64,000 nucleotides of DNA from Alkaliphilus oremlandii OhILAs (lineage in GTDB: Bacteria > Bacillota > Clostridia > Peptostreptococcales > Natronincolaceae), in NCBI RefSeq assembly GCF_000018325.1, contig NC_009922.1:2542001-2606000 (forward strand), given 5' to 3'. The stretch's first letter is position 1; every line of letters starts with the position of its first letter. The notes below the pieces were generated by a model. It worked only from the letters and a program-made list of their open reading frames with translations. It ran no database searches and had not been told where the DNA came from. The translations under genes were made by a program, and so were the position numbers. Below, one piece after another: positions 1 through 9,149 of the stretch.

Positions 1-643
1 TTAAAAATAAAGATAGGATTTCTGGAGTAAGGATGATGCCATTGGCAACTGCTTGTGTTCCAAATAAGTTGACCCTCAATAGGAAATTATCTGTAAAGCT
101 TCGCAAATAATTGTACACCGGTAATTCCTCTTGCAATAATGCCGTTGTAGAAATTTGTTCTAGTACAGTCGGTGAATATATGATGACATTCAAAGCAAAG
201 GCAATACATAACAGCACCACGGCCCAAGTCAGTATGGTCTTTGGTTTTTTGTTATAAAATAAAAGGAGCCATATTCCGATTAATGCGTAGGTGTTTAAAA
301 TATCACCATGCCAGAACAAAATAAAATGAATCCCTCCAAATATAAACAGGAAGAATAATCTTCTAAAAAATAATTTGTACATTTTATCGCCTCTAGCCTC
401 TGCCCTACTCATAAAAATGTAAAAGCCTAGACCGAATAAGAAGGAAAAGATGGTGTAGAACTTTGTCTGTATCAACATATTATAAATCAATCGAACCCAC
501 CCATCCATACCCATGTATTTAATGGACACCATGGGTGCTACCAACATTTCTGGTAGGTTGACAAAAAATATACCTAAAATTGCAATCCCTCGAATGATAT
601 CAATCTCTATAATTCTTTCCTTTTCCTCTATGGATTTTAGCAC
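1..643 (-). CDS. DUF418-family membrane protein, 3' truncated by window edge
   Basis: Reading leftwards from a GTG at 643, preceded by a GGGAGGGAG ribosome binding site, 214 codons run open to the window edge, so the C-terminus is missing. The N-terminus reads EIDIIRGIAILGIFFVNLPE, the hallmark opening of DUF418/YeiB-like proteins (usually D-x-x-RGxAxLGI-x-x-VN). Several hydrophobic segments follow, including FFLFIFGGIHFILFWHGDIL, which resembles the family's second conserved membrane stretch. These are integral membrane proteins related to acyltransferase-3 and heparan-acetyltransferase folds, and their substrate is generally unknown. No operon partner is visible because the gene leaves the window. 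The family call is fairly secure and the function is unknown. Confidence 0.75.
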   Translation of the reverse strand, partial: MLKSIEEKERIIEIDIIRGIAILGIFFVNLPEMLVAPMVSIKYMGMDGWVRLIYNMLIQTKFYTIFSFLFGLGFYIFMSRAEARGDKMYKLFFRRLFFLFIFGGIHFILFWHGDILNTYALIGIWLLLFYNKKPKTILTWAVVLLCIAFALNVIIYSPTVLEQISTTALLQEELPVYNYLRSFTDNFLLRVNLFGTQAVANGIILTPEILSLFL

Positions 644-814
644 AATGCTCCCTCCCCTTATCCTTTCTCATTTTAATAAACGCCATTTTAACTGAATCTT
701 ATTTTATTTCTATAAAGATGGTTAAAAACCTTTATTTGCGCCTATATTATTTCCCCTTGGATTGTAGATAAGAAAGGAGCCTCCATATGAATGAAAGCCC
801 CTCTAGATTCTATA

Positions 815-2854
815 TTAAACACTAAACCTTGAAACAGACTGTACCAATTTTTCTAATCCTTCTGTGATTCCTTCAATCTCACCTACGATTTCATTGGACA
901 TTCCCATAATATCCGAGTTTATTTGTGCAATATTCGTTGTCCCATCCGCACCTTCATTGGTAGCCATGGTGACTTCATTAATTGCCGTTCGCATGGCTTC
1001 TGTAGAAGCTAATACATGCTCCGATGTGACGGTGAAATTCTTCAGTATATTTTCTACATACAGGGCATCTTTACTGTATTGCTCCCCTGTTTCCGCTAGG
1101 ATCTTGTAATCCTTAATTACCTGCTGATCCATAAATCCTAAGATTTGTTCCGAGCTTTCAACAAGATTATCTACAGCTTCTAGAACCACAGTAGTTGTGT
1201 CTTGAATTTTCGTAACAGCCCTTTGCGAATCCTCTGCAAGCTTCCGAATCTCATCGGCTACTACAGCAAAACCTCTGCCTGCTTCCCCTGCTCTAGCCGC
1301 TTCGATGGCTGCATTCAGCGCCAATAAATTCGTCTGGGAGGTGATCATTAGGATTGCATCAGAAAGAACCTTGATTTCTTCAATGGCCTTTGAGTCTGAA
1401 ATCGCCTTCACCAATTTTCCCTGGGTTTCTTCATACATCCGATTTGCAGTTTCTGAAGAGGTCATAGCGTTATTTTTTAAGTTCTCTGCTCTATGACTGA
1501 TTTCCTTCGCCGACTCTAAGCCTTCTTCAATCTGCTTTGCCATGCTTCCAAGAGCATTTTCTATCTCAACAGAAGTTGCATTCATTTCCTCCATGGATGC
1601 TGCCGTTTCTTCCATTCCTGCTGAAAGTTCCTCTGTCGTTGCAGAAACTTCTTCAATGCTTCCATTGAGATGATGGATATTCTGCTTTGTATTATCAATT
1701 GCCTCTATGATATGATTGGTTTCATTCATAATATTCGTAATCACCGTTCTCTGCGAATCGATCATCTGATTGAAACCATTTGCTAATCTACTGATTTCAT
1801 CCGTTGAAAAAGTCTTTGCTTTCACTCTCAAATCTCCATCCTTGGCTTTTTCATAAGCCTCTAATAATGCAGGGATTGGCTTTAAAATTCCATTGGTTAA
1901 TAAATAAAGAGCAACTGCTAATACCACAACTGCTAGGGATATACTAAGGATAAAGATATTACGAAATGCAATCAGTGTTGCCTCTGCTTCCTCAGCAGGA
2001 ACCACCAATACAGCATCCCATTGACTTGTTCCAATGGGCGTATAGGATATATATGTTTCTTCCTTCTCTATGAGGAATTTATCCGTGTAGGGCGTCCCAG
2101 ATTTAATAATTTCCGCTACATGCTCCCAGCCATTGCCCAACGCCTCGATCTTCTTTTCCAGGATCATTGCTTTATTATTGTGATGCACAAATCTGGACTG
2201 GCCATCTAAAAGAATCGAATATCCACTCTCTCCGTATTTAAAATTACTCATAATTTCAGATATTCGCTCTAATGTAATATCAATTCCAGCAACTGCAACA
2301 ATCTCTTTCTTATCATTATAAATAGGCCTGCTTACAGTCACTACCAGATCTCCAGTGATTGCATCGATATATGGGTCTGTAATAGCAGTGTCTTTTGTCT
2401 TTACAGCCTCTTTGTACCAGCTTCTATCTACAGTGCTGTAGTCTGGAGCCGTTACAAATTCATCATGGGTAATTAAATGATTAATCTTTCCTACCCCTAT
2501 ATAAATATTGAGTATATCCCCATTGGTTTCTTTGATTCTTAGTAAAGTATTTACTAAGTTTCTATACCCTCCAGCCTCCTTAACAGTCTCTTGGGTCATA
2601 TCTTCTTCTAGAAAGTCCTTGATGTATTGATTGATATCTAATTGTTCAATATTGGTATCGGCAGTGTTTAAAATCTCCAAGGTTCTCATGGCAATATTTT
2701 CTCTAGCATAGTCTAATTCTTGTTTAATATTATGTACTAGGGTGTTTTTAATATTATTATAAATGATTCCAGCTACTCCAGCAAAAGCAACAATTACAGT
2801 AATTATGACAACAAAAAATATTTTAGCTCTGATACTTGTTTTTTTCTCCCTCAT
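815..2854 (-). CDS. Methyl-accepting chemotaxis protein with Cache sensor
   Basis: A 679-residue chemoreceptor. TM1 lies at about residues 11-31, followed by an extracytoplasmic double-Cache region (about 35-300, with DRSWYKEAV and the PYIDAITGDLVVTVSRPIY core typical of dCache_1), TM2 at about 305-323, HAMP at about 325-378 and a cytoplasmic signalling coiled coil to the end. The hairpin tip NLLALNAAIEAARAGE, which binds CheA/CheW, is intact. Double-Cache receptors often bind amino acids or small organic ligands directly, but the ligand cannot be read here. It is transcribed alone, divergent from the MBL gene at 3018. No CheR-docking pentapeptide is present at the C-terminus. The start is ATG with GGGGGAG about 11 nt upstream. 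Confidence 0.93.
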   Translation of the reverse strand: MREKKTSIRAKIFFVVIITVIVAFAGVAGIIYNNIKNTLVHNIKQELDYARENIAMRTLEILNTADTNIEQLDINQYIKDFLEEDMTQETVKEAGGYRNLVNTLLRIKETNGDILNIYIGVGKINHLITHDEFVTAPDYSTVDRSWYKEAVKTKDTAITDPYIDAITGDLVVTVSRPIYNDKKEIVAVAGIDITLERISEIMSNFKYGESGYSILLDGQSRFVHHNNKAMILEKKIEALGNGWEHVAEIIKSGTPYTDKFLIEKEETYISYTPIGTSQWDAVLVVPAEEAEATLIAFRNIFILSISLAVVVLAVALYLLTNGILKPIPALLEAYEKAKDGDLRVKAKTFSTDEISRLANGFNQMIDSQRTVITNIMNETNHIIEAIDNTKQNIHHLNGSIEEVSATTEELSAGMEETAASMEEMNATSVEIENALGSMAKQIEEGLESAKEISHRAENLKNNAMTSSETANRMYEETQGKLVKAISDSKAIEEIKVLSDAILMITSQTNLLALNAAIEAARAGEAGRGFAVVADEIRKLAEDSQRAVTKIQDTTTVVLEAVDNLVESSEQILGFMDQQVIKDYKILAETGEQYSKDALYVENILKNFTVTSEHVLASTEAMRTAINEVTMATNEGADGTTNIAQINSDIMGMSNEIVGEIEGITEGLEKLVQSVSRFSV

Positions 2855-2985
2855 TTTGCAATATTCTCCCCCGCCACATTAAATTTTTATAATTTTCCAT
2901 CATTATATCATCTTTTGTCGTAAAAGCATAGTTGTGAAAAAATCCATATATTATAACTTCGGTGATTCTACTTTTTTATTTTTGG

Positions 2986-2991
2986 TATAAT
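2986..2991 (+). promoter_or_regulatory. Possible -10 element for the MBL/beta-CASP gene
   Basis: TATAAT lies 27 bases before the start codon at 3018. A good -35 hexamer at 17 bp spacing is not obvious, so this is a weak prediction. Confidence 0.3.
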
Positions 2992-3017
2992 ATGATTAGA
3001 GAGGGGAGATTACGCAA

Positions 3018-4658
3018 ATGAAAATTGAATTTTTAGGTGCAGCAAAACTTGTTACAGGTTCCAACATATTAGTGACCACAGGTAAGTATAAGGTCTTATT
3101 GGACTGTGGATTATTTCAGGGAAGTGAAGATTTAGAGGAGCTCAACAAAGAAAAATTTCATTTCGACCCATCGGATATTGACTTTTTACTATTGAGTCAT
3201 TCCCATATCGATCACAGTGGTAGAATTCCAAAGCTGGTGAAAGAAGGTTTCAGGGGAAAGATCTATTGTACGAAAGCCACGAAGGATTTATGTGAGATTA
3301 TGTTAGTGGATAGCGCTCATATTCAAGTAAGTGATACAGAATGGGAAAATAGAAAAGGGAAGCGTTCTGGAAAAGCACCTGTGGAACCTTTGTATACTGT
3401 AGAGGATGCCTTATTAAGTCTCCGATATTTTGAATCCGTGCTATACGATCAGAAAGTACAAATCAACGAAGAAATCTCCGTTCGGTTTCGAGATGCAGGT
3501 CATATCCTAGGCTCTTCCATAGTGGAGCTATGGATTGAGGAAAATGATGATACTGTAAAAATAGTTTTTTCTGGCGATCTCGGTATGCGCAATAAGCCAC
3601 TGATCCATGATCCTGAGTTCATAGAGGAAGCAGATTACCTTATTCTGGAGTCCACCTACGGTAATAGAACCCATGAAAATGTAGAGAAAAGAGTAGAAAA
3701 GCTTGTCGATGTGATTAATAAAACAGTGTTAAGAGGTGGAACCGTATTGATTCCTTCCTTCGCTGTAGGAAGAACCCAAGAGCTAATTTACGAGTTAAAA
3801 CAGTATTATGAGAATAATAAGGAACTGGAACAATTTATGAGGGTACCGATTTACATCGATAGCCCTATGGCAATTTCTGCGACACAAATTTTCAAAAGAA
3901 ATTCCTATGCTTTTAATGACACTGCAAAAGAGCTCATCTTAAGTGGTGACAATCCTTTAGATTTTGAAAATCTTTATTTTGTTCGGGACTATAAAGAATC
4001 TATGGCCCTAAATAATTCAGATTTTCCTAAAGTGATCATCTCTGCCAGTGGTATGTGTACTGCCGGGAGAATTCGCCACCATTTAAAGCATAATCTATGG
4101 AAAGCTAAAAATAGTGTTGTTTTCGTCGGATATCAAGCAGTTGGGACTTTAGGGCGTATTTTAAAAGATGGTGCAACATCGGTAAAAATTTTAGGAGAAA
4201 ATATTGCAGTGCTGGCTGAAATTCATAGTATTGAAGGGTTTTCTGGGCATATCGATCAGCCCGGCATTTTAGACTGGCTCCAAGGTTTTAAGAAAAAACC
4301 GAAAAAAATCTTCCTTGTTCACGGTGAAGAAGATTCCTTAAGCACCCTTTCGGAGCTAATCAATGAAAGATACAATATTCCTACTGTCATTCCGAATATG
4401 GGCTATACTTTTGAAATAGAGAAGGATGTGCTGAAAGCTCACTCTGGTGAACTATTAGAGCCGATTCAACGAAAAGAAAATATCAAGAAGGAATTGCAAG
4501 AAGTATACGATCAATTTGAAAATCTTTCTTCACAAACGAATAAATTGATTGATGATGCTCTCCTAGAAAGAAACTATGATGCATTGAAAAATAAACTGAT
4601 TGATCTACAGCAAGAGCTTCTAGACTTAGGTATGATCCTTAGCAATAAAAAGAAATAA
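3018..4658 (+). CDS. MBL-fold/beta-CASP RNA-processing exonuclease-like protein
   Basis: 546 residues with the metallo-beta-lactamase signature SHSHIDHSGR (HxHxDH metal motif, about residues 68-77), further metal ligands in RDAGHILGSS and FSGDLG, and the beta-CASP insertion (SFAVGRTQELIYEL; SASGMCTAGRIRHHL). A C-terminal RMMBL-like segment (GFSGHIDQPGILDWL, then FLVHGEEDS) completes the arrangement of YsgN/CPSF73-like ribonucleases. Such enzymes cleave or trim RNA in the cytoplasm. The last ~80 residues form an extra charged helical tail (KKELQEVYDQFENL onward). The start is ATG with GAGAGGGGAG upstream. It is monocistronic and followed by a strong hairpin terminator. The family is secure; the natural RNA substrate is unknown. 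Confidence 0.92.
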   Translation: MKIEFLGAAKLVTGSNILVTTGKYKVLLDCGLFQGSEDLEELNKEKFHFDPSDIDFLLLSHSHIDHSGRIPKLVKEGFRGKIYCTKATKDLCEIMLVDSAHIQVSDTEWENRKGKRSGKAPVEPLYTVEDALLSLRYFESVLYDQKVQINEEISVRFRDAGHILGSSIVELWIEENDDTVKIVFSGDLGMRNKPLIHDPEFIEEADYLILESTYGNRTHENVEKRVEKLVDVINKTVLRGGTVLIPSFAVGRTQELIYELKQYYENNKELEQFMRVPIYIDSPMAISATQIFKRNSYAFNDTAKELILSGDNPLDFENLYFVRDYKESMALNNSDFPKVIISASGMCTAGRIRHHLKHNLWKAKNSVVFVGYQAVGTLGRILKDGATSVKILGENIAVLAEIHSIEGFSGHIDQPGILDWLQGFKKKPKKIFLVHGEEDSLSTLSELINERYNIPTVIPNMGYTFEIEKDVLKAHSGELLEPIQRKENIKKELQEVYDQFENLSSQTNKLIDDALLERNYDALKNKLIDLQQELLDLGMILSNKKK

Positions 4659-4710
4659 ATCATTGTAAACAATACCTCCACTGTCCAAAACACTTATCCT
4701 TTTGGAATAG

Positions 4711-4761
4711 AAAAATCCATCGTTCAAGAAGATTTTCACTTCTTTGAACCATGGATTTTTT
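4711..4761. terminator. Bidirectional hairpin terminator between convergent genes
   Basis: A long inverted repeat (AAAAATCCAT...GTTCAA against TTGAAC...ATGGATTTTTT) lies between the plus-strand MBL gene and the minus-strand exporter gene. The T-tract on the plus side and A-tract on the left suit termination in both directions. Confidence 0.8.
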
Positions 4762-4814
4762 CGGTACACAATGCTACTTTATACAGTATTCAACAACCTT
4801 TTATACCTTCTGGT

Positions 4815-5894
4815 TTAATGATAAAACTTTATCTTGTTGCTATCATTCAACTGCTTGATGATGATGGCCACAATGGGTGCTGTCATAAACCCAATAAAGC
4901 CAAAGGTTTTGAAGCCTACAAACATAGAAACAAAGGTGACCAACGAGTTTAGTCCGATCTGCTTTCCAACAATTTTTGGCTCCAGGGTATTTCTCAGTAT
5001 ATAGGAAATCAAATAGATGATTAAAAGTCCGATTCCTACTGTACTCTGCCCTATGATGATTTCATAAATACCCCAAGGAATTAGGATTCCGCCAATTCCG
5101 ATTAATGGAATAATATCTAAAATTGCAATGATCGACGCAATGGGGATAGCATGGTCAATTCCTAGGATCATAAAACCGATGCACATTTCTATAAAAGCGA
5201 TAAATAATAAGATAAAATATGCTTTTGCCATTTTAAAGATGGTATCTACCAATATTTTTTTTACATCACTTAAAATGCTCCGGATACTTTTAGGAATCTG
5301 TCGATTTAAAAATGCTGAAACATTATCGTAGTCCATGGTTATTAACACGGAGCAGATGATGGAAAATAAAAGCGTTATAAAGTAAATCGGTATTTTCTGT
5401 GCAATTCCTGTGATACTGAACAGTACAATCTTAGAAAGACTACTTACGACTTGCGTCACCATAGATAGTACATTATCAAACACATCCGATATCAATGCAG
5501 CAACTTCAGGAGAAAGATTGTTGATAAAGGATATGATCCAATCATTTGCGGCCGCAATCATAGGCTCTATGCTGTCGATATATAAAGTTGGAAATAAATT
5601 GATAAATTCATAGATCAATCGCCATAAATTAATCACAAGAAAACTTGCAACACCGATTACAACGACATAAAAAAATGAAATGACAAAAATAGACACACTT
5701 TTATTTTTGATTTTAGTAGAACGCTCAATAAAATCTGCCATAGGCTTTAATAGATAGGCAATAAAAAAACCAATGATAAATGGCATCACCCAGCCGAGTA
5801 CATGCTTAAAAGCAAGATAGATCAGACCTATGATAATTGCAGTATAAATTGTATTGATAATAAAACGTTTCTTATCGTCCAACGTCAAGTTCAT
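4815..5894 (-). CDS. AI-2E family transporter (YtvI/PerM-like)
   Basis: About 359 residues with roughly eight transmembrane segments (for example about 12-30, 33-50, 65-85, 155-175 and a cluster at 230-340) and the conserved glycine/proline-rich C-terminal region (IASIIAILDIIPLIGIGG; LEPKIVGKQIGLNSL) that defines the AI-2E transporter/PerM family. Clostridial and Bacillus members include the sporulation membrane protein YtvI; others export small signals or sodium. I chose the ATG at 5894 (MNLTLDDKK) because AAGGAAGAGG sits just upstream; a longer reading frame begins at 5927 without a ribosome binding site. It is a single gene. The family is secure and the substrate is not known. Confidence 0.88.
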   Translation of the reverse strand: MNLTLDDKKRFIINTIYTAIIIGLIYLAFKHVLGWVMPFIIGFFIAYLLKPMADFIERSTKIKNKSVSIFVISFFYVVVIGVASFLVINLWRLIYEFINLFPTLYIDSIEPMIAAANDWIISFINNLSPEVAALISDVFDNVLSMVTQVVSSLSKIVLFSITGIAQKIPIYFITLLFSIICSVLITMDYDNVSAFLNRQIPKSIRSILSDVKKILVDTIFKMAKAYFILLFIAFIEMCIGFMILGIDHAIPIASIIAILDIIPLIGIGGILIPWGIYEIIIGQSTVGIGLLIIYLISYILRNTLEPKIVGKQIGLNSLVTFVSMFVGFKTFGFIGFMTAPIVAIIIKQLNDSNKIKFYH

Positions 5895-6036
5895 CACCTC
5901 TTCCTTAGATATACTATATATTACCATAAATTTCAGATAAGTAAAACATATTTAATATTAAGATAAATAAACTATATTTCTATTTTATTTTTTATCCAGA
6001 TAGTCCATTAAGGTATTAAATAAAGTAACTTTTATA

Positions 6037-7293
6037 TTAATTTATTTTATCCATCACCTTATCTATTCGATCATTTATCTTTTGCACATCCATGCTTTCT
6101 ACCAAAGTATTTTTTATATTATATTTATTTTTCAAACTTAAAATTCGATGTACACTCTCATCCAGTCGATCCATCTTGATACGTCCTTCTTCTATCCCTT
6201 TTTTTATCCCATTGAACGCAGCAATGGCGTTCTCATATTGATGCCCTACTAAAATAATATCTGCACCAGCATTGATAGCGCTGACTACGGCAGCGGCCAT
6301 ATCGTAATTCTTTGATATAGCGCCCATGGTCATATCATCCGTAATTACTACGCCGCCAAATCCCAGATTCTCTCTTAAAATATCTGTAATGATAACTTTA
6401 GACATGGAGGCAGGTTTTTCTGCATCAATTTTTTTTAAAAGGATATGGGCAACCATAACAACCTCCGCTCCCTCCTCTATGGCCGATTTAAATGGAGCAG
6501 CTTCGAAGTCCATGATCCGCTCTAATTCATGGTGAATAATGGGAAGTCCAATATGAGAGTCCACCGATGTATCGCCATGGCCTGGAAAATGCTTCACGAC
6601 AGGTATCACACCTTCCGATGCCATTCCTTTCATCTCTGCAATTCCCATTTTAGAAACAATATCTGGAGTCTTTCCAAAAGAACGCTTTTCAATGACAGGG
6701 TTTGCAGGATTGCTATCGATATCCAGTACCGGTGCAAAATTCATATTATATCCAAAGGACTTTACCATAGCCCCCAATAAATTACCAACCTCATAAGCTA
6801 GATCTACATCTTCAGTTTTTCCAATAGCTCTGGCTGTAGGCAGTTTTTTTACCTCCTTTGGACTTCTACTGACAGCGCCCCCTTCCTCATCTACGGAAAT
6901 GAATAGGGGAATATTATTGGCAGTGTTTGATGTTTTCAAGGCGTTCGTTAGATCTAAAAGCTGCTTGGTTCCCTTTACGTTTCTACCGTACAGTATAACT
7001 CCGCCCACACGATAGTTTTGTATTAGGTCTGCCGTAGGGTCATTCATATCGTATCCATCTATGCCCACTAAAAGCAACTGTCCTATTTTCTCCTCTAACG
7101 ACATTTTGTTTATTTTTAATTGAATCTCATCTACAGGCTTCTCTTCTACCTCCTGATCATCCTCTTCTTTATCTACAATCATATGCTCTTCTTGTGAATT
7201 CCCTTCTTCCACTTCCCCATTTTTTTCTTTGCTGCAGGCAACCATAAAAATTATTGAAATAACCAGCATGAGAGATATTATTTTTTTGATCAT
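6037..7293 (-). CDS. nagZ: Beta-N-acetylhexosaminidase NagZ, lipoprotein
   Basis: About 418 residues. The N-terminus is a lipoprotein signal (MIKKIISLMLVISIIFMVAC, lipobox VAC), so the enzyme is anchored on the outer face of the membrane, as in Bacillus. A Glu/Asp-rich linker to about residue 60 leads into the GH3 catalytic domain with the NagZ loop KHFPGHGDTSVDSH, carrying the catalytic His of the Asp-His dyad, and VITDDMTMGAI with the nucleophilic Asp. It removes GlcNAc from muropeptides during cell-wall recycling. Start at 7293 chosen for GGAGG 7 nt upstream and for the signal peptide. It is shorter than Bacillus NagZ (~640 residues), lacking a large C-terminal domain. The next gene upstream encodes another lipoprotein. 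Confidence 0.93.
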   Translation of the reverse strand: MIKKIISLMLVISIIFMVACSKEKNGEVEEGNSQEEHMIVDKEEDDQEVEEKPVDEIQLKINKMSLEEKIGQLLLVGIDGYDMNDPTADLIQNYRVGGVILYGRNVKGTKQLLDLTNALKTSNTANNIPLFISVDEEGGAVSRSPKEVKKLPTARAIGKTEDVDLAYEVGNLLGAMVKSFGYNMNFAPVLDIDSNPANPVIEKRSFGKTPDIVSKMGIAEMKGMASEGVIPVVKHFPGHGDTSVDSHIGLPIIHHELERIMDFEAAPFKSAIEEGAEVVMVAHILLKKIDAEKPASMSKVIITDILRENLGFGGVVITDDMTMGAISKNYDMAAAVVSAINAGADIILVGHQYENAIAAFNGIKKGIEEGRIKMDRLDESVHRILSLKNKYNIKNTLVESMDVQKINDRIDKVMDKIN

Positions 7294-7336
7294 CCTATTT
7301 CCTCCATCACTTGAAGCCCATCGTTCCTTTATTTTA

Positions 7337-8260
7337 TCAATTATTTTGTAATACATCTTCTATAAAGTTTTCTACTTCTTTACTTCCCTTATACCCGTTT
7401 TTCTCTAAAAGGCACATAAATTCTTTTATCTCTTCTATAAGTTTCCCTTCAGATTCTCTCTGGATATAAGATGCATAAACGGATTTTGCTTCTGGATTCA
7501 TTTCATCATCCTTATGACTAAAGAGCGGTGTATTGGGCAGTCCATTAAAAATATAATATCGATACCAATTAGATAATTCTTTTACTGCTTCAATTTTATC
7601 TGAATCGGGATATTTTTCTATGAACTTCTCCTGTTGTATTGCTCGCTGAACCAGTTCCTCCCAGCCGATGACAAGGGCCGCATCCACCGCTGATAGCTTT
7701 TTAGAATGCACGGCCATGACCTCAATATAAGCCTTGAGCTCTTCATCCACAAAACTGCTGTATTTTGTATAGAAATCGTAATCTATGATAGGAAAAATAG
7801 CACCCTCTGCGGCCGCAAGCTTGTATCCTTTTGCAGTGCTTTCCTCTAGCAGCTCTTTTAAATCTCCTTTTGCTGCATCCGCTAAACAATCTAGCTTCAT
7901 CTCTACTTGGAACAGCTTATCTAAACCTTCTTGGGTTTCTGGGGTATAGAATCTGTCCTCTAGATTTTTTAGAAAAACCTTCTGTGCTTCCTCAAGGGTA
8001 GTCACCATAATCCCTGCATTTTTGTAAGAAACCCTGCCTATATTTTTATCTATAAAGCTTACGATGGAATCTAAATTTAAGTCTTCTTTACTTATTTGCT
8101 CAAACTCCTTCATAATCTCTTCTTCCTTATATTGCTTTTCAATAACCTCTTCTTCATTATTGTGATGGTCCCCTCTATCTTGTAACTGATTACTGCAGGC
8201 AACAATCCCTGCCAGACTTATGATTAGTATACAGAAAGTAATACCTTTTTTGCGAATCAT
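7337..8260 (-). CDS. Uncharacterised lipoprotein
   Basis: 307 residues with a lipoprotein signal (KKGITFCILIISLAGIVAC, lipobox IVAC at about residues 19-22), an acidic linker, then a mostly helical globular region of about 240 residues rich in Glu and Lys. I do not recognise a named domain. The GGAGTGATTGG ribosome binding site supports the ATG at 8260. It lies 43 nt upstream of nagZ on the same strand, so the two are probably co-transcribed and both products sit on the outer membrane face, suggesting a cell-wall or germination/sporulation context. That link is inference from position only. Confidence 0.8.
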   Translation of the reverse strand: MIRKKGITFCILIISLAGIVACSNQLQDRGDHHNNEEEVIEKQYKEEEIMKEFEQISKEDLNLDSIVSFIDKNIGRVSYKNAGIMVTTLEEAQKVFLKNLEDRFYTPETQEGLDKLFQVEMKLDCLADAAKGDLKELLEESTAKGYKLAAAEGAIFPIIDYDFYTKYSSFVDEELKAYIEVMAVHSKKLSAVDAALVIGWEELVQRAIQQEKFIEKYPDSDKIEAVKELSNWYRYYIFNGLPNTPLFSHKDDEMNPEAKSVYASYIQRESEGKLIEEIKEFMCLLEKNGYKGSKEVENFIEDVLQNN

Positions 8261-8358
8261 CCAATCACTCCACTTTCATATTATTTTTTATAGAACAACG
8301 AGGTCTTCAGTTTATTCTATACAATTTTAGACGATATTTACTATAAAAAAGTTCCAAA

Positions 8359-8401
8359 AAAACCTTTTATAGATCTTATTTCAAGATCCATAAAAGGTTT
8401 C
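8359..8401 (-). terminator. Terminator of the nucleoside uptake/phosphorylase operon
   Basis: An 18-bp stem (AAACCTTTTAT.GATCTT and its complement, one mismatch) with a 4-nt loop lies just beyond the phosphorylase stop codon, ending in a run of seven Ts on the minus strand. Confidence 0.85.
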
Positions 8402-8413
8402 TTATCGTATTTC

Positions 8414-9148
8414 TTATGATTTTGAAGCTTCGTACAAGGTCTCTAGGGCTAAAATAATTTCATTTTCCTCGCCCTGCATTTCAGCATTCCCTTCGTCTAC
8501 TAGGTTGTTGATACTTGACGCAGTATTTTCTTCGAATAACACAACATTGTTGAGAATGCTTGCTACTTTGATTCCTCGAATACTTCCAAGAGTAAATAAT
8601 GTAGCCGTTTCCATATCGGAACCCAGTACATTTTTCTGGCTCCAATATTTAGAAACCTCCTCGTAATCATCGATATAGAAGGAATCATGACTTCGAACGA
8701 TTCCTGTATAAAAGTTATAATTCAGCTCTTTGGCCTTTTGAATCATTATTGTAGCCAGCTCTACATCACAGGAAGCAGGGTAGCTGGATTCTACATACAT
8801 TTTAGAGGCCCCTTCATCCCGAATCGCAGAAGTTGGAAGAATCAAATCACCAATCTGAATATGGCTCTGAAGGGCGCCGCAGCTTCCTACTCTGATAATA
8901 TATTTTGCGCCGATGGCCACATGCTCTTCTATGGCAATGGCAGCAGATGCACCGCCGATTCCAGTGGATGTGGCTGTTATCTTCACACCTTTATAATATC
9001 CAGTGATGGTCTTAAACTCTCGATTATAGCTTACCTCTTTCACATCTTCTAAAAATTCCCCAATTCGATCCACTCTTTTGGGATCTCCTGGCATAATCAC
9101 CATAGAAGAAACATCTTCCTTGCTGCATCTGATATGAGGCTGTACCAT
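8414..9148 (-). CDS. Nucleoside phosphorylase (uridine phosphorylase-like)
   Basis: About 244 residues of the NP-I nucleoside phosphorylase family. Visible motifs are VIMPGDPKRV (phosphate-binding loop), TSTGIGGASAAIAIEE, IRVGSCGAL, and the nucleoside-binding stretch SDMETATLFTLG with the family's Glu-Met-Glu/Asp region. It cleaves a nucleoside with phosphate to free base and (deoxy)ribose-1-phosphate. It is the last gene of an operon that imports nucleosides, so it acts on the transported substrate. Uridine versus purine specificity cannot be settled by eye; length and the SDMETAT motif favour uridine phosphorylase. Start at 9148 chosen because GGGGG lies 9 nt upstream; the earlier ATG at 9157 abuts it. 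Confidence 0.85.
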   Translation of the reverse strand: MVQPHIRCSKEDVSSMVIMPGDPKRVDRIGEFLEDVKEVSYNREFKTITGYYKGVKITATSTGIGGASAAIAIEEHVAIGAKYIIRVGSCGALQSHIQIGDLILPTSAIRDEGASKMYVESSYPASCDVELATIMIQKAKELNYNFYTGIVRSHDSFYIDDYEEVSKYWSQKNVLGSDMETATLFTLGSIRGIKVASILNNVVLFEENTASSINNLVDEGNAEMQGEENEIILALETLYEASKS

Positions 9149-9149
9149 A

